From positions 1 to 8,307 of the forward strand of contig JAFGBC010000186.1 in NCBI GenBank assembly GCA_016933355.1: DNA of 8,307 nt, read 5' to 3'. The position numbers were made by a program, and so were the translations under genes. This document shows positions 1 to 5,916 of this stretch, piece by piece. The notes below the pieces were generated by a model, which was not told the DNA's origin, ran no database searches, and saw nothing but the letters and a program-made list of their open reading frames with translations. Positions within the stretch are counted from its first letter, which is position 1. Each line of letters starts with the position of its first letter. This stretch comes from Candidatus Aminicenantota bacterium. GTDB taxonomy: Bacteria > Acidobacteriota > Aminicenantia > Aminicenantales > JAFGBC01.

Positions 1-1367
1 CCCACGACGCGGGGATCGCCCTTCTTGACCGCCGCCGCCAAGCGGCCGTAGGCGGTCCGCAGGTCCTTGGGAACGGGGACGATCGACGGCTTTTTTCCCT
101 TGAGCTGTTCCTTGGCGATCCAGGTCAGAATCGTGCGGCCCGAAGACGGTCCGGGCTCGCCCGAGCCGTAGCCGGGATAATAGTAATAATAGCCCCACGG
201 ATAGTACCCGCAGCCCATCCCGTACCAGCTGGTCCAACCGTACCACATGTTCCAGAATCCAAGGTCGTTCCACCAGCCGGCCATGCCGAGGTCCGCGAAA
301 TACCAATCCCATAAAAGCCACGGCCTCCAGCTCAACCTGTCGCCGTAGAATCGCCAGGCGACCCAGGCCGGCGCGAAGGCCGAGCCGGGAATCCAGAGCC
401 AGCCCTTGGTCTTATCCCAATGCCAGACGCCGAGATGGAAGGGGACCCATCCCCACGGCTCCTGGGGGACCCAGAACATTTGGCCGTCTCGCCGGGCCCA
501 TTGCCCGGCATAGTACGGCGCCCAGCTTCCCCAAGGATAGCGGCGGTCGTTGTCGTTCGGCCGCCAGACATACCCGAGGAAGTCGTCCCACAGCCATTCG
601 CCGTAGGCGGTCGAGTACCTCTGGGCGAAATAGAAAACGGCCTTGGTCATCTTCTGGACCGGCTTCGGCAGCGGCGTCAGCCCGTCGTGCGTCTGCACGA
701 ACGTTTCATTCAAACCCTCATTCCAGGCTTCGAATTCCGTCGCGGCCGGGGCGGCGGTCCGCTCGAGGCGGCCGTCCGCGGTCACGACCAGGCTTTCGCC
801 GGAGCGGACCTTTTCGCCGTCGGTTTTCTTCGGCGACGGCCCGAATAGGACATCGACCCGTCCCTTGGAAACCCGGACGGCGGTCGAGCCGTCGGCGGCG
901 GCCGCGACCTCGGCCACGGTATGGTTCTTCATCTTGATCGCGGCGCCGGGCGTCAGGACCTGGAAGAGTTCGCGCCGGTCGTACTCCGTGAACATGATGT
1001 AGGCCCGCCCCCCGGTCAGGACGACGTTCGAGATGTTCTCGAGGGAGCTCAGGCTCGGCGCCAGGATGGTCTCGATCTTGAGCTCGGTGTCGTAATCGAG
1101 CCGGAGTATGGTTCCGTTGTCGAACTGGATCTCGGTCCGGCGGATGTCCGAGGTCCGGACGGCGTCCCCCGGACCGAGCGGCATGTTGAGGAGGGCGGGT
1201 TCGCCCGCGACGGCGCCCTCGCGGAAGACCAAGACGTCCTTGCCGTCGTTCCGGATGTCGGCCATCGAGATATGACCGAGATAGATAGAGTCCTGAGCCG
1301 CCGCGGCCGCGGAGAAGGCCGCCAACAGCCCGAAACAAAGGATTCCCCAGGTCGCCTTTGTTTTCAT
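1..1367 (-). CDS. Secreted FecR-domain protein with Trp/Tyr-rich DUF6600-like region (3' end outside window)
   Basis: The reading frame is open from an ATG at 1367 down to the window edge, giving 455 residues with no stop. A good ribosome site, AAAGGAG (1381-1375), lies 7 bases before the ATG. Residues 1-25 look like a Sec signal peptide: basic MKTK, a hydrophobic stretch, then an Ala-rich end (AAAAAQD), so the product should be exported. Residues about 45-200 resemble a FecR domain, with the typical stretch GDAVRTSDIRRTEIQFDNGT followed by a beta-rich segment. Residues about 250-400 consist of short W-x(n)-W/Y units (for example EPWGWVPFHLGVWHW and GWLWIPG) with 26 Trp in residues 258-391 and a run of five Tyr at 393-397. 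This resembles the DUF6600 family, whose function is not known to me. It is divergent from the Nudix gene. Family assignment is by pattern recognition; an envelope or surface role is inferred. The exact C-terminus cannot be seen. Confidence 0.85.
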   Translation of the reverse strand, partial: MKTKATWGILCFGLLAAFSAAAAAQDSIYLGHISMADIRNDGKDVLVFREGAVAGEPALLNMPLGPGDAVRTSDIRRTEIQFDNGTILRLDYDTELKIETILAPSLSSLENISNVVLTGGRAYIMFTEYDRRELFQVLTPGAAIKMKNHTVAEVAAAADGSTAVRVSKGRVDVLFGPSPKKTDGEKVRSGESLVVTADGRLERTAAPAATEFEAWNEGLNETFVQTHDGLTPLPKPVQKMTKAVFYFAQRYSTAYGEWLWDDFLGYVWRPNDNDRRYPWGSWAPYYAGQWARRDGQMFWVPQEPWGWVPFHLGVWHWDKTKGWLWIPGSAFAPAWVAWRFYGDRLSWRPWLLWDWYFADLGMAGWWNDLGFWNMWYGWTSWYGMGCGYYPWGYYYYYPGYGSGEPGPSSGRTILTWIAKEQLKGKKPSIVPVPKDLRTAYGRLAAAVKKGDPRVV

Positions 1368-1404
1368 CGACGTTCTCCTTTCATGCCTAACACCCTTATT
1401 GTGC

Positions 1405-1430
1405 GCCATAATATAAGCATATTTTATGCC
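1405..1430 (-). promoter_or_regulatory. Possible promoter/operator region of the FecR/DUF6600 gene
   Basis: This AT-rich patch sits 40-60 bases upstream of the minus-strand start at 1367 in otherwise GC-rich DNA. Read on the minus strand it contains TAAAAT and TATATT/TATTAT, all possible -10 elements, but I see no convincing -35 at the right distance. An inverted repeat with 5-bp arms, GCATA-TTT-TATGC (1417-1429), overlaps it and could be a regulator site. The promoter position is therefore a guess from composition and location. Confidence 0.3.
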
Positions 1431-1522
1431 ATCTTCCTCCCTGGAAACGAGCCGAAGCGGAGCTCCGTTTGTCCCGGATTAAGGACGGATGTCCGGGCAA
1501 GGCGCCCCCCAAGGCCGGGCGG

Positions 1523-1552
1523 TTGACAGACCGTCCTCCGGGTTCCTACAAT
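1523..1552 (+). promoter_or_regulatory. Sigma-70 type promoter of the Nudix-DUF2007 unit
   Basis: A perfect -35 hexamer TTGACA (1523-1528) is followed after 18 bases by TACAAT (1547-1552), one mismatch from the -10 consensus. Transcription should begin near 1559, leaving a leader of about 18 bases before the ATG at 1577. The promoter lies inside the only upstream extension of the Nudix frame, so it also argues for the downstream ATG as the true start. Confidence 0.75.
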
Positions 1553-1576
1553 AGGACCGGAGAGAAAGCTCGTCGG

Positions 1577-2023
1577 ATGACTCGACCCCGCAACCCCGTC
1601 CCCACCGTCGATATCATCATCGAGATGAAGGCGCCCGACGGAGCGCCGGGCATCGTGCTGATCCGAAGGAAAAATCCGCCGCCCGGCTGGGCCCTGCCCG
1701 GCGGGTTCGTCGAGTACGGGGAGAGCCTGGAAGACGCCGCCCTCCGGGAGGCCAGGGAGGAGACGTCCTTGGAGGTCGTGCTCGTCTCGCAATTTCACAC
1801 CTATTCGGACCCCGGCCGCGACCCGAGGGGCCACACGATCTCGACCGTCTACATCGCTCGGGCCCGGGGCAAGCCGAAGGCCCGGGACGACGCCAAGGAC
1901 GTCGGGGTCTTCAACCCGGCCGACATACCCCGGGATCTCGCCTTCGACCACGCCAGGATCATCGACGATTACCTCCGTCATAAAAAAGGAGCCTCGCATG
2001 GCCGCGGACAGCAAAGACGCTGA
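1577..2023 (+). CDS. Nudix hydrolase, ADP-ribose pyrophosphatase-like
   Basis: The 148-residue product has a nearly complete Nudix box (G-x5-E-x7-R-E-x2-x-E-E-x-G-U) at residues 43-65: GGFVEYGESLEDAALREARE followed by ETSL. The catalytic Glu pair (E61, E62) and R57-E58 are present, while the usual Gly of the last block is Ser64. The following stretch, SDPGRDPRGHT (77-87), is typical of small Nudix enzymes related to archaeal and bacterial ADP-ribose pyrophosphatases, so cleavage of a nucleoside diphosphate-X substrate is expected in the cytoplasm; the exact substrate cannot be read from sequence. I chose ATG 1577 over an in-frame TTG at 1469 because the promoter at 1523-1552 would lie within the longer version; GGAG at 1559-1562 is a distant ribosome site. 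The end overlaps the next gene by 26 bases. Confidence 0.88.
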   Translation: MTRPRNPVPTVDIIIEMKAPDGAPGIVLIRRKNPPPGWALPGGFVEYGESLEDAALREAREETSLEVVLVSQFHTYSDPGRDPRGHTISTVYIARARGKPKARDDAKDVGVFNPADIPRDLAFDHARIIDDYLRHKKGASHGRGQQRR

Positions 2024-2270
2024 GCAGGACCAGGAGCTCAAAGAGCTACTCAAGGTCTACGGGCCCGTCGAAGCCGACGTGATCAAGAGCTTCCTCGAGA
2101 GCCAGGGCATCCCCTGCATCCTGCGCGGGCGGATGGTTCAATCCGTCATGCCCTATACCGTCGACGGCCTGGCGGAAATCCGCGTCCTGGTGGCCGATAA
2201 GGACTTCGAGGCCGCCGCCCTCCTCCTGGACAACGCCAAGAAATTCCAGGAGGACGAGGAAGAGCCCTAA
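1998..2270 (+). CDS. Small DUF2007-type protein (putative signal-transducing family)
   Basis: This 90-residue acidic protein fits the DUF2007 fold pattern (family named putative signal transducing protein; function not established). Residues 16-45 match the typical opening, a strand and helix ending in FLESQGIPCILRG, and residues 60-80 match the closing part, IRVLVADKDFEAAALLLDNA. The C-terminus is a Glu-rich tail (EDEEEP). There is no signal peptide or membrane segment, so it should be cytoplasmic. Its ribosome site AAAGGAG (1985-1991) lies inside the end of the Nudix gene, 6 bases before the ATG, and the two genes overlap, so they are probably cotranscribed and translationally coupled. A terminator follows. 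A functional link with the Nudix enzyme is only suggested by this arrangement. Confidence 0.82.
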   Translation: MAADSKDAEQDQELKELLKVYGPVEADVIKSFLESQGIPCILRGRMVQSVMPYTVDGLAEIRVLVADKDFEAAALLLDNAKKFQEDEEEP

Positions 2271-2320
2271 AAACCTCTTTTTCCACAGGGGCAGGGACGC
2301 CGGAAAGCGCCTGAACCGGC

Positions 2321-2353
2321 GGATGTCCCAGGACTGCGGACGTCCTTTTTTTT
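2321..2353 (+). terminator. Intrinsic terminator after the Nudix-DUF2007 unit
   Basis: GGATGTCC (2321-2328) can pair with GGACGTCC (2338-2345) to form an 8-bp stem with one G-U pair and a 9-base loop, directly followed by eight T (2346-2353). It sits 50 bases after the stop of the DUF2007 gene and upstream of the mraZ promoter, so it separates the two transcription units. Confidence 0.78.
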
Positions 2354-2446
2354 CGACCCGAACAAACCCTGGAGGGCTCCTCTTTTTCGACCCCTATATA
2401 TAGAAGGCCCGAGAGGCTTACTCCCCTAAATTTATTGATATTTTGC

Positions 2447-2475
2447 TTGACTTTTACATTTTTTGCCTCTATATT
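2447..2475 (+). promoter_or_regulatory. Main sigma-70 type promoter of the dcw operon (PmraZ)
   Basis: TTGACT (2447-2452) and TATATT (2470-2475) are separated by exactly 17 bases; each is one mismatch from consensus. The 20 bases upstream are A/T-rich and could act as an UP element. The expected start of transcription is near 2482, giving a leader of about 33 bases that contains the three MraZ boxes. This is the only strong promoter I see ahead of the tightly packed dcw genes. Confidence 0.8.
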
Positions 2476-2484
2476 GACCTCAAA

Positions 2485-2509
2485 TGGGATAAAACGGGAC
2501 AAATTGGGA
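2485..2509 (+). promoter_or_regulatory. MraZ operator: three GGGA boxes at 10-bp spacing
   Basis: TGGGA (2485-2489), CGGGA (2495-2499) and TGGGA (2505-2509) are separated by 5-base AT-rich spacers, so they recur once per helical turn. MraZ of E. coli is known to bind direct TGGGN repeats with 5-base spacers upstream of its own gene, and the position here, between the promoter and the mraZ ATG at 2515, is as expected. The last box also supplies the only purine-rich ribosome site (GGGA, 5 bases before the ATG). Confidence 0.85.
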
Positions 2510-2514
2510 CACAG

Positions 2515-2982
2515 ATGAAGATCCTCGTCGGCAGTTATTCGGCCAAGCTCGATGCGAGCGGCCGCATAAAAATTCCGGAAAAGTTCCGTGAGGTCATCGA
2601 GGAAACCTACGGAAAAGACGTCGTCGTGACCTCGCTCGCCAACGAGGCGGTCCAAGTCTACCCCTTCCCGGTCTGGGAGCGTATGACGGGCGCCGATCCC
2701 GAAATGACCCTTTCGCTCCAGCCCCGGCTCCGTAAATTCATGGCCCAGGTCAACTACAAGGGCAACCACCAGCAGCTGGATTCCAAGGGACGGATCCTGA
2801 TCAACCAGGCGCTTCGGGACAAGGCCCAGCTGCCCGGCGAGGTCGAGGTCGTGGGGATGACCCACCACCTCGAGATCTGGAACAAGCAGAACCTCGAGCG
2901 CATGCTCGAAGACAAGCCCCTCACGGACGAGGATTTCGAGACCATCGCCAGACTCCTTGCGCCGCGGGGAAAACCGGAATGA
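2515..2982 (+). CDS. mraZ: MraZ, transcriptional regulator of the dcw operon
   Basis: The product has 155 residues, close to the usual MraZ length. It contains the two tandem SpoVT/AbrB-like halves with their DXXXR signatures: LDASGRIKIPEKFR near residues 12-25 and LDSKGRILINQALR near residues 84-97. In the family these form a ring-shaped DNA-binding oligomer, and MraZ represses or activates its own operon. The ATG at 2515 is preferred over an upstream in-frame TTG at 2443, since that would place the promoter and the operator inside the coding region and add a non-family N-terminus. It lacks a separate Shine-Dalgarno site; the third operator box GGGA is the best candidate. It is the first gene of the dcw operon and overlaps rsmH by ATGA. 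Confidence 0.95.
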   Translation: MKILVGSYSAKLDASGRIKIPEKFREVIEETYGKDVVVTSLANEAVQVYPFPVWERMTGADPEMTLSLQPRLRKFMAQVNYKGNHQQLDSKGRILINQALRDKAQLPGEVEVVGMTHHLEIWNKQNLERMLEDKPLTDEDFETIARLLAPRGKPE

Positions 2983-3875
2983 GCGGTGCCTTCCACATCC
3001 CGGTCCTCCTGGAAGAGGCGATCGGATTCCTGGATGTCTCCCGGCCCGGGCTCTACATCGACGGCACCTTCGGCCTGGGGGGACACAGCCTCGAGATCCT
3101 CAAGCGGAATCCCCGGGCCGAGCTCGTCGGCGTCGACATCGACGAGCGCGCGCTCGCGGAGGCCGGTGCGCGCCTTCGGCCTTACGCCGGCCGCGTCCGG
3201 CTCTTCCAGTCCGACTTCCGCTACATCCCCGACCTCGAAATCGACCTGACCTCGCTCCGCGGCGTCCTCCTCGACCTAGGGATGTCGTCGTTCCAGCTCG
3301 ACGACCCGGCTCGAGGATTCAGCTTCCAGACGGAAGGCCCCCTCGACATGCGGATGGATTTCCGGAACCGGACGACGGCCGCCGGGATCATCGCGAAATA
3401 CTCCGAGCACCGGCTGGCCGAGATCTTCCGCGCCTACGGCGAGCTCAAGCAGGCGACCCCCCTGGCCCGCCGGATCGTGACCCTGCGCAAGGCGGCGCCG
3501 ATCGAAACGACGACCGCCCTATGCCGGATCGTCGAGGACGTCTGCCGCTGGCACCCGCAGAAGGGCAAGATCCATCCCGCCGCCAAGGTCTTCCAGGCCT
3601 TGCGCATCGAAGTCAACGGCGAGCTCGCCGGGCTCCCCGAGTTCCTGGAGCGGATGGCGGACGCGGCGCCGGCCGGCGCCCGGTTCGTCATCCTCTCCTT
3701 CCATTCCCTGGAAGACCGGGCCGTCAAGAAGACGTTCCTGCGCCTGGCGGCCCGCGACGACGGCAAGCCGGTCTTCCGCATCCTGACCCGAAAGCCGGTC
3801 GTCCCCGGCGAGGACGAAATCCTCCGCAACCCGAGGTCCCGCTCGGCCAAGCTCCGGGCCGGAGAAAGGATCTAG
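2979..3875 (+). CDS. rsmH: RsmH, 16S rRNA m4C1402 methyltransferase
   Basis: This 298-residue protein (family usually about 300-315) is the SAM-dependent enzyme that N4-methylates C1402 in the decoding centre of 16S rRNA. Family motifs appear in order: HIPVLLEE (6-13), the SAM-binding DGTFGLGGHS (28-37), GVDID (51-55), LLDLGMSSFQLD (97-108), RGFSF (112-116), PLDMRMD (121-127), HPAAKVFQALRIEVNGEL (199-216), ILSFHSLEDR (238-247) and NPRSRSAKLRAGER (284-297). No key motif is missing. The start codon overlaps the stop of mraZ (ATGA), with a GGGGA stretch upstream in the mraZ end as possible ribosome site. Formerly called mraW. Confidence 0.97.
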   Translation: MSGAFHIPVLLEEAIGFLDVSRPGLYIDGTFGLGGHSLEILKRNPRAELVGVDIDERALAEAGARLRPYAGRVRLFQSDFRYIPDLEIDLTSLRGVLLDLGMSSFQLDDPARGFSFQTEGPLDMRMDFRNRTTAAGIIAKYSEHRLAEIFRAYGELKQATPLARRIVTLRKAAPIETTTALCRIVEDVCRWHPQKGKIHPAAKVFQALRIEVNGELAGLPEFLERMADAAPAGARFVILSFHSLEDRAVKKTFLRLAARDDGKPVFRILTRKPVVPGEDEILRNPRSRSAKLRAGERI

Positions 3876-3878
3876 GCC

Positions 3879-4184
3879 GTGCGCGGACGCCTGGGACGCA
3901 AGGACATCCTCCTGCTCGGAGCGGCCGCCGCCTGCGTCGTGGCCCTGATGACCTTCTACCTCTGGCAGCAGACGGAATCCATCCGGCTCGGGTATCAGAC
4001 GGGGACCCTGGTGAAGCGGCGGGCGGACCTGGTCGAGGAGATCAAGACGCTCGAGACGCGGCGGGCGGCCCTGCTCGCCCTGGAACGGGTCGAGCGGATC
4101 GCCCGGGAGGAGCTCGGGCTCGTCGACCCCCGCGAGGACCAGATCATCTATCACGACTTCGTGTTCGGGCAGGAGGGCTGGTGA
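3879..4184 (+). CDS. ftsL: FtsL-like bitopic division protein
   Basis: The 101-residue product starts with a short basic stretch (MRGRLGRK), then one membrane helix (about residues 9-29), then a charged heptad-like coiled coil (about 40-78) ending in RVERIAREELGLVDPREDQI, a form common in FtsL/DivIC-type proteins. Expected topology is cytoplasmic N-terminus and periplasmic coiled coil; the partner is FtsB/DivIC and FtsQ, and the complex activates FtsW-FtsI at the septum. Sequence conservation in this family is low, so the name rests as much on its place between rsmH and ftsI. It uses GTG, 3 bases after the rsmH stop, with AAAGGA (3865-3870) 8 bases upstream. Confidence 0.85.
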   Translation: MRGRLGRKDILLLGAAAACVVALMTFYLWQQTESIRLGYQTGTLVKRRADLVEEIKTLETRRAALLALERVERIAREELGLVDPREDQIIYHDFVFGQEGW

Positions 4185-4185
4185 C

Positions 4186-5916
4186 ATGAGGGCCTTCGAC
4201 CCCGAACAATCGCGAGGGCGCCTGAACGTCGTCCGCTTCGGACTCCTGGCCTGGGCCCTGGTCCTGGCCGGCCGCCTCGTCCAGCTCCAGGTCGTCCGCT
4301 ACGACCGCATCAAGGCCGAGGTCGACGAACAGAACCAGAACAAGCGGGAGATCCCGGCTCGGCGCGGGACGATCTTCGACCGGCGGGGCCGGATCTTGGC
4401 CCGCAGCCTCCCCGTCCAGTCCGTTTTCCTGTCGCCCTCGGCCAAGGACACGCCCGACATCCAGAAACGCGTCGTCGGCGAGCTCGCCGGAATCCTGGCG
4501 CTGTCCCGGGAGGAGCGGTCCAAGATCGCGGCCCGGATCGACAAAGGGGACCGCTTCATCTGGATCAAACGGAAGGTCGACGAGGCCGCCGCCCGCGCCG
4601 TCGCGGAGCTCCGCCTGCCCGGGGTCTTCATGCAGGAGGAGACCACGCGCTTCTATCCCCAGGGCCGGCTGGCCGCCCACGTCTTGGGCTTCGTCGATAT
4701 CGACGAGAAGGGCCGGAGCGGCGTCGAGAGCGCCTTCCACGGCGAGCTGGCGGGCCGGCCGGGCCGATCCCTCATCCTACGGGACGCCCGGCGGCGGGCC
4801 TATCATCTCGAAGTCCTCGAGCGGGCCGTCCCGGGACGGGACCTCGAGCTCACGATCGACGAGACGATCCAGTACCACGCCCGGCAGGCCTTGGCCCGGT
4901 CCGTCGCGCTCCGCGGCGCGTCCTGGGGAACCGTCATCGTCGCCCATCCCGGAACGGGCGAAATCCTCGCCCTGGCCTCCATCCCCGATTTCGACCCCCG
5001 CCAGACGGCCCACCCCGCCGAGCAGGAGCTCAACCGGGCGATCGCGGTCCAGTTCGACCCGGGCTCGACCTTCAAGATCGTCACGGCCGCCGCGGCTCTC
5101 GAGAACGACGTCGTCCGCGCGAACGAGCGCTTCGACTGCAGCCGCGGCGCCGTCGCCCTCGCCGGCAACTTTGTCCGCGACCACAAGCCGCTCGGCCTCC
5201 TGAGCTTCGCCGATGTCTTCTCCCAGTCCTCGAACGTCGGCATGATCCAGGTCGGGACCCGGCTCTCCCGCGACGAATTCTACGACGCCGTCAAAGCCTT
5301 CGGGTTCGGCGCCAAGACGGGCATCGAGCTCCCCGGCGAGATCAACGGGACGGCGCATCCGCCGTCGAGCTGGGCGGCGAACGACCAGGCTTATCAAGCC
5401 ATCGGCTACGGCCTGTCGGTGACCGCCCTCCAAATTCTTCAGGCCGTGAACGCCGTCGCCAACGACGGCGTCCTGGTGCCGCCCCGGATCGTCCGCGACG
5501 CCGACCGGCCGGCCGCCGCCGGCGCCCGGGCCGTCCTCCAGACCCCGGTCGCGCGCCGGATCAAAGAGCTCATGAGGCGGGTCGTCGATAGCGGCACGGG
5601 ACATCTGGCGGCGATTCCGGGCTACCCGGTCGCCGGCAAGACGGGGACGACCCAGAAGCTCGACCCGGCGCTCCGGCGCTACACGTCTCTCCGCCATGTC
5701 GCCTCCTTCGCGGGATTCATCGACACCCGGCCGGCCGCCTTTTCCGTCATCGTCGTCCTCGACGACCCCAGCGGCGACGACTATTACGGCGGCCAGGTCG
5801 CCGCGCCCGTCTTCCGGGAGATCGCCCGGCAGGTCCTTCGCCATTTCCGCATCCCGCCGGCGCCCGTGCCCGCTCCGGTCCTGACCGCCGATCTGGCCGC
5901 CGGAGGCCGCCGATGA
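4186..5916 (+). CDS. ftsI: FtsI (PBP3-type), septal peptidoglycan transpeptidase
   Basis: This 576-residue class B penicillin-binding protein has one N-terminal membrane helix (about 16-35), the pedestal/dimerisation domain with ARRGTIFDRRGRILA (58-72) and a C-terminal D,D-transpeptidase domain. The active-site motifs are intact: STFK (294-297, nucleophile Ser294), SSN (348-350) and KTGT (485-488). No PASTA repeats follow; the protein ends in a short Pro/Ala tail. It cross-links septal wall together with the glycosyltransferase FtsW. The start has a strong AGGAGGG site (4171-4177) and lies 1 base after the ftsL stop; the stop overlaps the murE start (ATGA). A sporulation-type PBP (SpoVD) is less likely because PASTA is absent. 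Confidence 0.95.
   Translation: MRAFDPEQSRGRLNVVRFGLLAWALVLAGRLVQLQVVRYDRIKAEVDEQNQNKREIPARRGTIFDRRGRILARSLPVQSVFLSPSAKDTPDIQKRVVGELAGILALSREERSKIAARIDKGDRFIWIKRKVDEAAARAVAELRLPGVFMQEETTRFYPQGRLAAHVLGFVDIDEKGRSGVESAFHGELAGRPGRSLILRDARRRAYHLEVLERAVPGRDLELTIDETIQYHARQALARSVALRGASWGTVIVAHPGTGEILALASIPDFDPRQTAHPAEQELNRAIAVQFDPGSTFKIVTAAAALENDVVRANERFDCSRGAVALAGNFVRDHKPLGLLSFADVFSQSSNVGMIQVGTRLSRDEFYDAVKAFGFGAKTGIELPGEINGTAHPPSSWAANDQAYQAIGYGLSVTALQILQAVNAVANDGVLVPPRIVRDADRPAAAGARAVLQTPVARRIKELMRRVVDSGTGHLAAIPGYPVAGKTGTTQKLDPALRRYTSLRHVASFAGFIDTRPAAFSVIVVLDDPSGDDYYGGQVAAPVFREIARQVLRHFRIPPAPVPAPVLTADLAAGGRR

Noticed and set aside
420..1526. Plus-strand frames at 420-848, 643-1002 and 921-1526 and minus-strand frame 718-1338
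   Set aside because: All are shadows of the FecR/DUF6600 gene, whose frame runs unbroken from 1367 to the window edge with a signal peptide and a good ribosome site.
2366..2387. Second possible terminator, GGAGGGCTCC followed by CTTTTT
   Set aside because: The stem is only 3-4 bp with almost no loop; the 2321-2353 hairpin is far better.
2435..2463. Second promoter ahead of mraZ using TTGATA (2435-2440)
   Set aside because: No acceptable -10 hexamer lies 16-18 bases downstream; the TTGACT/TATATT pair is clearly better.
2443..2514. Upstream TTG start for mraZ, adding 24 residues
   Set aside because: It would put the promoter -10 and all three MraZ boxes inside the coding region, and the added residues do not resemble any MraZ N-terminus.
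2957..4189. Plus-strand 410-codon frame overlapping rsmH and ftsL
   Set aside because: The translation is Arg/Pro/Gly-rich low complexity, typical of a shifted frame in GC-rich DNA, while rsmH in the same place has every family motif.
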